A stretch of DNA of 64,000 bases from positions 1,612,001-1,676,000 of the forward strand of contig NC_085888.1 in NCBI RefSeq assembly GCF_035222375.1, read 5' to 3'. Source of the DNA: Podospora pseudocomata. Lineage: Eukaryota > Ascomycota > Sordariomycetes > Sordariales > Podosporaceae. The notes under the pieces are model-generated. The model searched no databases. It was not told the origin of the DNA and saw only the letters and a list, made by a program, of their open reading frames with translations. This document shows, piece after piece, positions 33,782 to 43,526 of this stretch (positions within the stretch are counted from its first letter, which is position 1; the number at the start of each line of letters is the position of its first letter). The position numbers and the translations under genes are program-made.

Positions 33782-34995
33782 CTATTGTCCCCCATCAAAC
33801 CCCGAGCTCCTCCCATGCTCCTCCTTCTTCCCACCAGTACCGGCAGTATTCCCCCCCTGTCCCCAAGCCCACGGCATCCAACCCCCCGTCGACGTACCCC
33901 TCTCCGGCACCTGCCTCCTGTGGACCCTCGGCTCATCCTCCTCCCCACTCTCGGCCTCTAGCTTTTCAAAATCCTGCTCTGATCGGCTCTTGGACAAACC
34001 GCTGGCCGACCTGGGGGACCCATCCTGCGACACCGACCCCGGCCGGTTATCATGCAAAGCTGCCTGTTCCTCCCGGTCAAGCGCCGACATGACAATGTTG
34101 AGTCTCTCTCGCTGAGCTTGAATAAACGAAATACGGGCTGAGGCGCCCGCTCCACGGACAGAAGGGGGGATGATGCTTGACCATGAGTCTGGTCGCTGTT
34201 GCTGCGGTGTCGGGGTTGAGGGAGCAGCAGAGGCCGAGGCAGCAGCGGACACGGCCGAGGCGAGGAAAGAGTAAAAATCCGAGCCGAGGCTGGCGGTGTG
34301 AGAAGGGGGTGTTGCGCCTGCTGTGCTGCCCCAGCGGGCGGAGGGGAGGGTGAATTTTGCGAGGAGGGATTGGGTGTATGACTGCGGAGTTTGAGGTTGA
34401 GTAGGTTGAGAGGCGGAAGCGGAGGAGGCAGCGTCGGGGGAAGGGGGGAAGCCGAGGATGTTGGTTTTGAGGTATTCAATCGCTTGCTTGAGGTAGGCGA
34501 CACCTGCTGCTTTGAGACGTTCGTGGGCCGAGGCGATCAGTTCCTCGATGGCGGTTTCGTTTTCTTCGAGTCTCGGGTGGACGTATTCCTCGTAGATGTA
34601 CCGGGCGCCTTGGGTTTGGGGGAGGACGAGGTAGAGGAGGAAGAAGAAGCGGAGGTAGGCGTAGAAGGGGATCCTGTTTGGGATGGTTGTTAGGGGATGG
34701 TTGTTAGGGGATGGTTGAGTTGGGGGTCAAGGGGGTGGGCGTACCAGCAGAGAAACCACTCGGTCCAGGACTCAACGAGGAGCGCGCAGGCGAGGACAAC
34801 CCAGTACATGAGCCATGGTGTAAGTTGGGCTGGGTCGGATGTCTTGAGGGCTTTGTAGCTGGCGAATAACGGGAAGAGGAAGGATGCTATAGAGCTGTTT
34901 CGGATCGAGAAGCACTGGTTAGAGTGCCATGTTCAGATTTGTCTGGCAGAGAGAGCAATGACGTACGAGAGGAGCTTGGCAAATATGTCAAACAT
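33782..34995 (-). CDS. TB2/DP1/HVA22 (REEP/Yop1-type) ER membrane-shaping protein
   Basis: Three exons (34995-34967, 34894-34745, 34673-33782) give 356 residues. The domain occupies the first 125 residues: MFDIFAKLLSSIASFLFPLFASYKALKTSDP, LTPWLMYWVVLACALLVESWTEWFLCWIPFYAYLRFFFLLYLVLPQTQGA, RYIYEEYVHPRL. These hydrophobic hairpins and the TQGAxxxY motif are diagnostic of the family that curves ER tubules. The first acceptor was set at 34895 because the nearer CCAG would give a stop. The remaining 230 residues are Ser/Pro/Gln-rich and disordered, making it longer than Yop1 (180) and more like a fungal REEP homologue. Intron 2 carries a duplicated branch-site repeat. Confidence 0.9.
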
Positions 34996-35769
34996 CCTGG
35001 GTGAGTATTACAACAGATCTCGGCGCAAATCACAGTCGCTGCGTTTGATCTTGATTCCGAAAGACGGACTGATCCGGTATGTCGGCGATCACCCTCTGAT
35101 CCGGCGGCTGTCTTGGGGGAAGTTGGTGTCGCGGGGGGGGTTTGGACGTGGGAACAATAGAGAAGGCGACAGCGCCGAAAACTGGGTAGAGTTGAAGTTA
35201 ATAAAGAGATGACGGGACCCGACCTGATAACATGAGGCCCGGACAAGGCGGTGATCAGCTAGCGGCACGGGCAGCCTGTCGGGCAGCACGAGGCCACCTC
35301 AGACATGGAGCATACATAAGGTACCTAGCTGGAACAGCTCAGCAGACCAGCTGCTACCTTACAGTTGGTGTCCTTTCGACTTTTCGAGGTGCTGACGGGA
35401 GAGGTAAATGCGGAGAACCCCACTATTCGGTGCATCCCAAATGCCCGATAAGGCCGATAAGCAACGACGTAATGCGGGGTCGACCACGCTAAAGCCGCGT
35501 CTGTCCGGCACTGGGAAGACACAGACTCCAGCCTCCCGTTCAACTGATCCATGTCTTATTGTGGCTGGAATGCTCGAGCTATCATCTTCAACATCTCACG
35601 CATCTATCTGTCTCGACCGAAAATATCATATTTGGATCATTACATGTTCTATTGCTGCCTGGTATGGTCATGCTATGAGTGACGCGGCACTGACAGGCCC
35701 AACCACATATCCATCTCCATCGTCATCAACGCGTCGCCAGATGCAAGGGGCACTCTAGTGTACACCGCT
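34996..35769. other. Intergenic, nothing recognised
   Basis: Upstream region of the REEP-type gene and 3' region of the SDR gene. No supported gene or repeat. Confidence 0.4.
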
Positions 35770-36897
35770 CTACACCTTGCGGCCCATACAGCTGTCAAAT
35801 ACATACCCTCTCCTGCCTTCCCTGGACGCCTTCAACTCGTCATAGAAATCCTTGGCCCACGCCTCCTCACGATGCCTGGGCTTCCACCCCAGCCTCGGCA
35901 GCACAGTTCCTGTCATCGCCTTGTTTCCAGCCCATCCTAACTCGACCAGGTCCACCATACCCGACCCAACATCGTCAGTGATCTCCTGAAGGCTCTTGAG
36001 AACAATTGTCTTTTCCTTGGGTGTGTCCTCCCGAGGCAGTACCCCCTCAGCAAAGCAAACATCCAGACACCTTTCGAAAATCTCAGTGTGAAGCACCCGC
36101 CCGACCGAAGGGTGGATGATACCGTCCTTGCCCGACGGAATGTACCCAATCCCACGGTCATACCGTTCCAGAATGATCTTGACCAGGAGAATGTAGGCAT
36201 CGGCCAGGTCCTCAACGTGAACCCAGTCGAAATTGGCCGTGTCATTCAGCTTGAAGCCGTACCCGTTCATCATGGTATAACGCATCAGAACGGGTACAAT
36301 GATACCCTGCTTGTTGAAGAGACCTGTCCCTTCACCAAAGATGGCCGGTGCGTTGAGACTTACAGCGTTCACACCCAGCTCGTCAGCCAGCGTGAGAACG
36401 CCAATCTCGGTTGTCCGCTGCGGCCATGGTCTTCTCTCGTCCTCCTCCTTACACCAGTCATAGGTGGCTCTGCTGTTGGCGTCGTCGAATACACGTCCGG
36501 GATGCGCCACTCCGGTGAGAGGCCTGTCGCCGAGGTTGGTGCAGCCCGAGATATGGAGGATCCATGGAGCAGGTGCCTTGGGCTTCACTCGACGAGCAAG
36601 GCCTTTGACAAAAGCCTTTGCGCCGTCAGCAAAGAAGCCTGAACCAACATTGACAACAATGTCGTAGTTGGCTGCTATCTGTTCGATAAACTCGAGGTCG
36701 CTCAGGCCAGGCCAGCGAATGATATTGATGCGGTCGCCATAGGTTTCCTTCAGTTTCTGTTCGACGTCATCGGTGCGGGTGAGGGCGTCGATGGTGATGG
36801 CCTTGAGGATGGGTTCTTCACTCTTGACGAACCGGTCGATGAACGTGCCGCCGACATAACCTGTCGCGCCGGTCAGGAGGATCCTTTCGGTGGCCAT
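35770..36897 (-). CDS. Extended SDR / NAD-dependent epimerase-like protein
   Basis: A single exon of 375 residues. The start MATERILLTGATGYVGGTF gives the Rossmann motif GATGYVG directly, so it is preferred over an in-frame ATG 81 nt upstream. Other visible parts: a DIVVNVGSGF strand with the nucleotide-binding VNV/G element, a possible catalytic YDWCK (YxxxK), NAPAIFGEG and FDWVHVEDLADAY, as in atypical/extended SDRs (NmrA- or epimerase-like). It is cytosolic (no signal, no membrane helix). The substrate is unknown. Confidence 0.85.
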   Translation of the reverse strand: MATERILLTGATGYVGGTFIDRFVKSEEPILKAITIDALTRTDDVEQKLKETYGDRINIIRWPGLSDLEFIEQIAANYDIVVNVGSGFFADGAKAFVKGLARRVKPKAPAPWILHISGCTNLGDRPLTGVAHPGRVFDDANSRATYDWCKEEDERRPWPQRTTEIGVLTLADELGVNAVSLNAPAIFGEGTGLFNKQGIIVPVLMRYTMMNGYGFKLNDTANFDWVHVEDLADAYILLVKIILERYDRGIGYIPSGKDGIIHPSVGRVLHTEIFERCLDVCFAEGVLPREDTPKEKTIVLKSLQEITDDVGSGMVDLVELGWAGNKAMTGTVLPRLGWKPRHREEAWAKDFYDELKASREGRRGYVFDSCMGRKV

Positions 36898-37544
36898 TTT
36901 GATCGTGTGGGAATTGTTTGGATGTATGGAAAATGGGACTGGGACAGCAAGCAACCTGAGAGGACAACCTCTATTCATAGTCGCCCATCTTCCTTATTCG
37001 CCCCATCGCCGGTGGAAGACCGAGGGTCCGTTGCCTCATTGCAGGCCCCCTTCTCCCAGCCCCTTGGGTCGTAAACGCAACCCCACGCTACTGCGCAACA
37101 GCACCGAAGTGGTTACGGAAATAGGAAGCAGTGGAGTGGGTAATATGATCTGTTGCAGACTCTGGACCATCAAGGTGCTTCTTCCTGCTGCACTGGAACC
37201 GATAACACCCCACTAGCGGACTCTGGAAACGTGAATGCAGGCACCGCTTACTCGGTTTTGGGAATCCGCTCCAGGTTTGCGAGGGTCAACAAGGGGTTTT
37301 GGGAGTTCGCCAAGGGCACCTGTCCAATGGCGGGAACCAACTGGGTTTCATTGCATTGCTGCAGGCTACAACCAGCTTCTGCAGTTGGGAAGGTGTGAGT
37401 GGTTCCTCACCACCGGGTCTTTTCCCGTCCACTTCCGCCCACACTTTGCGGTCAGTTCCGCGGCTTGTTGATCATATACATTATCAGCTGTGCGTTGTAT
37501 ACGAAACGCCGTTTGTAACCGTGCGATTTTGCCAGAGATCTGTA
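36898..37544. other. Intergenic, nothing recognised
   Basis: Promoter side of the SDR gene. Normal base composition until about 37540, where an abrupt AT-rich island starts. Confidence 0.4.
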
Positions 37545-37735
37545 ATTATTTAACTTTTCATTACTTTTATATGGAAATTAAAATACTATAATATCTTGTT
37601 TTAATTACTTTTATTAAATTAGCATGTTATTATAAAGCTATAATTATGTATTTTATTTAGTATTTTTTACTACAATATTCACTTTAATACTTTTATATCT
37701 ATATTTTAGTTTAAAAGCAAGTTATACCTCCTGGT
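37545..37735. repeat. AT-rich island beside the LTRs
   Basis: About 190 bp of A/T of well over 80%, rich in TA steps, with sharp edges. It adjoins the 3' end of the older LTR. Composition like this is what RIP mutation leaves in ascomycete repeats; that is inference, since no unmutated copy is in the window. Confidence 0.6.
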
Positions 37736-38449
37736 TTGGTACAGCTAAACAATGTATATGTCACAACCTTAACATCGGGAACGGTAGAGCAGTGCAAGGT
37801 CACCAACCAATCAGAACAAGGTCGCAGCGATCTGGGCGATCATGGGCAATAAGACTGGGAACTGCAGTGATCACGGAAGTACGACCAATAAAGAACCAGA
37901 GAAGGATCATAGCGATCATTGTGATCATTGGGAAAGAGCGGAATGATCACCATGATCGGGGAGAATCACAAGTCTATATATACGGAGGAACTAGATAGCT
38001 CGTAGATAGTTCCGCAGTATGCAATTCAGATTGTATTCTCGGTATCTTGTGTTTACATTGAGACATTTTGTTGTGCGCTGTTTAGCCGCACCGAACCAAT
38101 TGTCAGAAGTTACCTTCAACCCGTATCCCTTTCAGAGTTTCTGTACAGGGGTTCGTCACAGTATAGCAATAGCTTGTCTCAATCACAATAGTCAAGATAC
38201 CAACGAATGTAACTTGAACAACATACTGCGGAACTGTCTATCCCCACCAGCCAGTTCCTCCGTATATATAGGCCTTAACCCTCAGGTACCTCCGTACCTG
38301 GATCTATCTTCTAATCCCTAGATCCTCCTGGATCTATCTTTCAAATATTGGATCCCCTTGCCCGTGTTATCTCCTGCCCCCCAGGCCCCACTTATCCGTT
38401 GCTCCAGTTCTATTGGTCCGGGCGACCCCCGCTCTTCTGAACCGTGACA
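37717..38449 (-). mobile_element. Older LTR fossil, split by a younger LTR
   Basis: On the minus strand the element begins TGTCACGGTTC at 38449. It shares with the inner LTR, in the same order, CTATATATACGGAGGAACT, AGTTCCGCAGTATG, GGTATCTTG and TGAGAC, and then continues beyond the inner insertion with a counterpart of CTGTTTAGCCGCACCGAACCA. So it is an older, diverged copy of the same family in opposite orientation. The left boundary is not certain, because it grades into the AT-rich island. It is a broken fossil without an internal coding region. Family: LTR retrotransposon, probably Ty3-like. Confidence 0.7.
37759..38160 (+). mobile_element. Solo LTR with 5-bp target duplication
   Basis: 402 bp starting TGTCACAACC and ending GTTCGTCACA, i.e. 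TG...CA with imperfect inverted ends. It is flanked on both sides by the identical pentamer GTATA (37754-37758 and 38161-38165), the signature of retroviral-type integration. Inside are a TATA box (CTATATATA near 37973) and a series of GATCA-type motifs at 37850-37965. No internal region or second LTR is present, so it is a solo LTR left by LTR-LTR recombination. The perfect target duplication suggests it is younger than the LTR it interrupts. Orientation is assigned from the TATA position. Confidence 0.85.
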
Positions 38450-38699
38450 TGTACCTATTGGTAGACGCAACAAAGCCCATACTGAACAGGAACAACTGTA
38501 GGGCGGTGGCCTAGTAAAGTCACTGCCCGCGAAAAGTGAGGGCCAAGAAAAGCAAGGAAATTGATTCACAAGTTGATATTACAGTGTTGTTGTTGGTTGT
38601 TGAGAGTAAAAGTAAACAGAAAGAAAAACCAGCCTTAAAAGCAAACCAGGTGTGGGTTTGGTGAAAGGCGGGCCTTTGTAGACTCCCCACAACAACAAA

Positions 38700-38858
38700 G
38701 TCACCCTGCAACCGCCAGAGAAGCATTGGAATGGGCAGACCGTAGATGTAAATATCCCGTACAATGTCGATGATGCCGTTGGCTTGGAGAAACTGGTGTA
38801 CACCGACACAGTACGTAATAAGCGTAGACCATGTTGGCGATGGATAGGTCAAGAACAT
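38700..38858 (-). pseudogene. Fragment of a Pth11-type rhodopsin-domain gene
   Basis: The minus strand reads CVGVHQFLQANGIIDIVRDIYIYGLPIPMLLWRLQ as one piece (given here as motif: C, NGIIDIVRDIYIYGLPIP, LWRLQ). This is the loop-Cys and helix 5 of the fungal rhodopsin family (N-I-x-x-D...LP-x-P-x-LW-x-LQ). The helices that should come before and after are not in place, and stops lie close on both sides. It is a remnant of a paralogue of the family whose intact member is at 26329-27903. A hydrophobic minus-strand stretch at about 38920-39040 may be another displaced piece. Confidence 0.6.
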
Positions 38859-40238
38859 TCATGGCAACACCCGCCAACATCAAATAAGTATCAAGACCGA
38901 GACTGCCTTGATGGTGATGGCGAGGCGGCAGGAGATTTGGAGGTCTATTTTTGCCAGGATGGCGATGATGAAGAAGCCGATTTTGATTCCGAGTGTGAAG
39001 ATGGAGATTTTGATTTGAAGTGGAGACGAAGGGGTTCGGGTAAGGTAGCTGGTAGGTGGTAAGCTTGAGGAGGGTTAGTTGCTAGCCATCTTTGGAGTTC
39101 TGGCTATTGATGAAAGTTTTGATTCATGGAAGGAAAATTAAAGAATATAAAAAAGCGGCACTATGGCTGAAGGGACACGGACGGGTTGGAGATAAATGGG
39201 CATCTACTTCACTGAAAGAAAAGGATGCCATGCTTCTTCTTGCGAGGTGGTCTTATCGCAAGGCAATTTGCAGGCAAAAGTTTGATAATACATCGCGATA
39301 GCTAGGTAAATCTTCCCTTGTTTCTTCTCCTTCTAGGAGGCCGGGCGTAGGAGAGATAGAATGGTTTGGGAGAAGAAAGCAAAGTGCGATGTTGGCTATG
39401 TGATCGGAATCTAGTAAATCGTCAATACCAGGGCAACGAGAGGAATAGTTTCTACACCCTTGTGCTTTTCTCCATCTGGGTTTCTTCTTTTCCTCGGGTG
39501 GCTATGTAACGGGGGTAAAGGGATTGTTGATCTATGGGAGATGTGCTTGTGCCTGGCTGGGGACAGTTGAGTTTGTAAGAGAACCTTGATAACCCTCTCC
39601 TTTTCTGACGATAGGAAGACGATAACACTATGCAGGAGCTGTCCAGCCTCAACCCATTCGCCCCTCGGTTCGCCTGCCCGCTCGCAAGAGTTCCCTCCTC
39701 TCGTTCTGCAGGTTTGTCGCACGTCGTTCCCAAACTGCTGGGGTGTTGGGCTACCAGAACGAATAAGGACTGGGATTTCCGCATCGTGCTGACGGTTTGA
39801 GAAGGGGCACTAAAGGATGAATATATTGCTTCTTGGGCATGGCTGGGTTCCATCCGGAAATGGTTCCGGCCAATGGGATGGGTGGCCGGGAGGGACTACA
39901 ACGGAGTGAGGTGGGCGAGAGCCGGATGTGGTGATTGGATTTGCTTGGGGGTTGTGGATACCCCTGAAGAAGGGGAGTTTGACAGGGAGGTATGGTTGCG
40001 GCTGATAACGACACCGAGAACGTGGGCTTCGCAGTTTATGAGTGGGGAAGCTGGGGAGTCTCCAGTCCTGGACGTGAGACATTCTTGACAGCGAACTGCT
40101 AGTGGCACGTATGGGCGTTGATTGTACCTAAGTGGCACGTTGAAGGTGATAATTCTAAGAGGGACTGTGTTAGGAAACTAAGGCCTGGAACGGTGGTAGA
40201 AACGCCTCTCGTCTAGGTATCTTGAACGCTTTGGGGTT
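38859..40238. other. Gene-poor stretch in the relic region
   Basis: About 1.4 kb. Several open frames of 60-130 codons overlap, but none shows a family signature. The plus-strand frame at 39873-40088 (DYNGVRWARAGCGDWICLGV...) is the most protein-like and might be a small remnant of a gene I do not recognise. Confidence 0.35.
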
Positions 40239-40717
40239 GTGTTGAATGGTCTATCAACTATTCTCGAAGGCCTATTTACTTTGGAAATTCAAGAACTATC
40301 AACTATTTTCGAGGAGTTAAAGGAGTTTTCTGATATGCTGGACGACTACCACAAAGGTTCTATTAGACTACCGCAGAGTTTTCTCATCATTAGCTTCTTT
40401 GAGAAGGTTGAGACTGGCAATATGGGCCTGGTGCGTCATGATCTTTCCTTTTTCACTGTAATTACTTGTCAGGCGTTCAAAATCGGCACTGGACTGTGGC
40501 TTCCACCCATGCCTGACAGCTATCATACCTATCCAATTGAGCAAGCAATCTGACAAATCAAATCTAGATTGTTAGAGAGTACTCAGCCACGATGGACACG
40601 CAACAGGAGATTGGAAGGCTTGCCGTCTCAGCTGATCACCGTGATATGTTCCGGTTTTCACATGCCGAATGTGACAAGTTCAAGACTTTCTTGAAAGTAG
40701 CTAGAGTTACTGATTGA
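40239..40717 (+). pseudogene. Fragment of an NLR-linked (SesB-like hydrolase) domain
   Basis: Two short in-frame stretches around an intron-like gap resemble the end of the alpha/beta-hydrolase domain that fungal NACHT/NB-ARC and ankyrin proteins carry at the N-terminus. The first ends ...SFLIISFFEKVETGNMGL (family: I-x-x-FYE-x-x-PT); the second has IVREYSATMDTQQEIG and LAVSADHRDMFRFS (family: SA-x-L-...-E-...-L-x-ADHxxMCxF). The catalytic part upstream and any NACHT or repeat domain downstream are absent. It is a gene fragment, presumably of a locus involved in self/non-self recognition; that role is inferred from the family only. A 20-bp direct repeat lies at 40249-40320. Confidence 0.5.
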
Positions 40718-40915
40718 GGAAGCTATCAATCCCACCTGATAGCGCGCCGCTTGAAGTGGTAAGTCCTCTACGTCAGGATGGAGTTCACGTACGAATTATA
40801 ACAATCGGTGTTTTTCTGACAGATCGGATCAGGAAACGCGAAGCCTTGCTTCAGCGATCTCAGAGGAGATGGCGGTGCAGTATGGAATTTAATTTAGAGG
40901 TTTGGGCACAGTCGT

Positions 40916-41325
40916 CTACAAGAAAACCATACACCTCAGCTCAATGCTTCTTCTCCTGGGCGCATCAACTGCTGTTGTCGGATCTTCAAACGGCGTATGA
41001 GGACATCCTGTTTGAGCAGGGCTCCCGTTAGCAACGACTTTTGCGCTGGCTGTTCCCCTGTTAGGCATACGTGTCGACGACCAGAATCCACGTTCATCAT
41101 CACAAATACTTCGTTGATCATCTGGTCCTTTAAGTAGTACCAAAGCTGATCGGCATTGTACCATGATTCGGACGCCTCAAGCTCCAGATGAGGATAGACG
41201 ATGTCGGACGGGACCAGATCATCTCCATGCGGGGAACGACAGTCGCAAAGAGCTAAGGGCATGTGGCTCACAACAAGCTCCTGTAATGGCCTCCACACAC
41301 TGGCGTACGGTACCTCATCAACCAG
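40916..41325 (-). pseudogene. Broken CmcJ/NvfI-type oxygenase-like gene
   Basis: The first half on one frame reads SVWRPLQELVVSHMPLALCD, DDLVPSDIVYPHLELEAS and WYNADQLWYYLKDQMINEVFV; the last part, on another frame, reads PHTPFEDPTTAVDAPRRRSIELRCMVF. Together these are the order of conserved elements in fungal CmcJ-like (7-alpha-cephem-methoxylase / GA4 desaturase-related) proteins: NVWRPL, LAxCD, DDLV, WYYxxxMxxDEV, HTAFxDP, PRxSIExR. A frame change between about 41110 and 41080 and the absence of a proper N-terminus show it is not functional. Confidence 0.6.
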
Positions 41326-41929
41326 TATCTGTTGGAATTCTTACCTACTTCACGATATGCCATCGTCTTTTAAGGAGAGTTTCGGCTTTGTTCTCCACGC
41401 TTGAGGGGAATTCTAGTTTTGGCGCCCTCTTTGGAGATATCTGGTGACATGATAGATGTGATTAGCGACAACTTCCCACCTTAGGACGGTACTACTGTTG
41501 TGTTATATGTTTGTGAATTTATTTCTCACCAACATGTGCCCCCAGAATATGCCTTTTCATTTTCTTGGGTGTCCCACCTGGCCGCTCTTTACGGGGAGTT
41601 CTCTGCCGGCGGATCTTCATTGTCCTGTTAGCTTGCTTCACATGGTAGCGGATCGCAGCCCGATTTGAGAACGGAGATGACATATCACATAGTGTAAACA
41701 ACTACAGTGCATGTTTTCAGTCAGGTCATGTGATGTTGCTGCCCTCTTGGTTTTGAAGGCATTCCCAACCTCATCAATAATGATGCTGACATTTTCGTAG
41801 AATGCAACAAATATAGCAACTCAGATGCAGGTCAAGGGGTGCATCACTGCATTGCGTCTATATCTACAGAGGATATATACTTACACAACACTAATTTGAT
41901 TTACTTTTGAAAATCTAGAAAGAGTAATG
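41326..41929. other. Intergenic, nothing recognised
   Basis: About 600 bp in the relic region, without supported genes. Confidence 0.4.
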
Positions 41930-42040
41930 TGGATTGTGGGGTTGGTGATGACGATAGTAGTGGATGATAGTGATGATGGTGGTGGATGTTGTGGTGGTGA
42001 TTGTGATAGTGTAGTGGTGTTGGTGGTGATGATGGAGTTG
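41930..42040 (+). repeat. TGG/TGA trinucleotide microsatellite
   Basis: About 110 bp of imperfect TGG, TGA and TAG triplets (e.g. GATGATGGTGGTGG). Simple sequence. Confidence 0.8.
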
Positions 42041-42293
42041 TCCTGGGAGTGATGATCATCAACAAATAGAACGCAACAGGAGCAACACCAGAGCATCATC
42101 ACTCATCGTGACTCAGCCTTCAGCCTCACTGTCGACACATCTCCAGTGACGGCGGATGACGGGCCGGTCTGGCAGACCGAGACAGACAGTAGCAGCAGCA
42201 GCAGGAGCAACAATACCAAAACACCAAAAGCCAACCATCACCACCCAGCCTCACCACCACCACAAAGCTCAAAAAAGATATGAGAGAACAACC

Positions 42294-42379
42294 AGTCAGG
42301 TCGGATTCGAACTGACAACTCCTACCTGCGGTTGAGGTTTTGCTTCTTAGCCTTTTTACTCCCTCCTTTCCACCTGACC
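42294..42379 (-). other. tRNA-like sequence (degenerate)
   Basis: 86 nt on the minus strand. The ends pair as an acceptor stem (GGTCAGG with CCTGACT, one G-U), and the T arm GTCAG-TTCGAAT-CCGAC contains a near-perfect B box. The D and anticodon arms are not canonical; a D-like CTCAACCGCAGGTAGGAG lies directly before the T arm. Either a decayed tRNA or a tRNA-derived repeat. Confidence 0.4.
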
Positions 42380-42457
42380 GGATCAGCTCTTACTAGTGAG
42401 GCTTCAAGGCTTATTTGTTGCTTTCCTTATTGAACTCATTCAAGTTTTACTTTGAAT

Positions 42458-42570
42458 GGTACCAGTGGGAGTCAAACCCAGAGGGTGGTACCAATTTAGC
42501 CACCGGTACCGAGTGGTGAGCACCTTTTCCACAGGAAAAGAAAGTGTAACCACTACACTACTAGACTGGC
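42458..42570 (-). other. tRNA-like sequence with long insertion
   Basis: 113 nt on the minus strand. GCCAG at the 5' end pairs with CTGGT near the 3' end; the D arm GTGTAGTGGTTACAC is perfect; a hairpin CTTTTCCTGTGGAAAAG sits at the anticodon position (loop CCTGTGG, so U33 is missing); a long hairpin region with two GGTACC copies follows; then the T arm TGGG-TTTGACT-CCCA. A pseudo-tRNA or an unusual tRNA-derived element. Confidence 0.4.
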
Positions 42571-43526
42571 AGCTGTCTCTGCTATTTGATACCTGCTACA
42601 TGCGGGACTTTATACATAAAGGGTCTGTTGGCAGTTGGTGTCTGTTGTGGTTGCTGGGCCAGCGTGGGAGGGCAGCATGTCATGTGATGTTGTGCTGTGT
42701 TGATGTCGACAAAGCCGGCAGCAGAGCGAGGTGGTGTTGGCGGTGTTGTGACAGTGGCAGTCCTCGATGACAGCCATGTGATCATGATATCCGGGCAAGC
42801 TTCATTAACTAGGTACATACTCATCACATTGAGCATGTCTAGCCTCGAAAATATCTTCCTCAGGCTCGTCAGGATGTCAATCTTAGGTGTCCGGTGCAGT
42901 AGGTAATGACGTTGCATTACATAATCACGATATTCGGATTTAATTCAGGGGAGATTTGATTTACGAATTTGTTTTCCCCACCCTGCCCCTGACAGCACTT
43001 GGCAACCGCAGCATCGGGTTCGCGCTAAATGAGGCGAGACGCGGTGCACGAGCCTCCGGAAGGGGGGCCGCGTGAACTGGCTCCCGACTTCCCGCTCATG
43101 CATTTTCTGGGATTCTTCTTCAGGCGATTCCAGAGCAATCTTGTTGCTGATCCGCATCTTGCCAGCGCCGTTCGTTTTTATTTTTTTCTCTTCTTTCTTT
43201 TCTGTTCTGCAAAAGACGAGAGTTGGTACCTACTACGCACACATTTTTCTAATCTCCCGACTTCTTCTTCCACCTTCATTTGCTGCCCATCGCTTCTGCT
43301 TACCAATTGCCCCTATCTCGCCAACTCTTGCATGGGTCGTGGTATCTGACTTTGCGCCGTCAACACGCCGGCTCCCAACTTGCATTGACGCACAAGATAC
43401 CACCAGCGGGAACCTGTGCGTTGACGGTTCGATGCTTGTCCCGTCATTCCTGCCATTGACTTTTCCGATACCCACCCCAGCGGCCAAGCAAGCTCCAAGT
43501 TCCAGCAGAACCACAAACACCTCGCC
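42571..43526. other. Promoter side of the LRR gene
   Basis: About 0.95 kb. The last 300 bp are C/T-rich, as is usual for fungal leaders. No other gene recognised. Confidence 0.45.

Noticed and set aside
38920-39040. A hydrophobic minus-strand stretch that could be receptor helices
   Set aside because: Out of order relative to the nearby rhodopsin fragment and without family residues; only mentioned there as possible.
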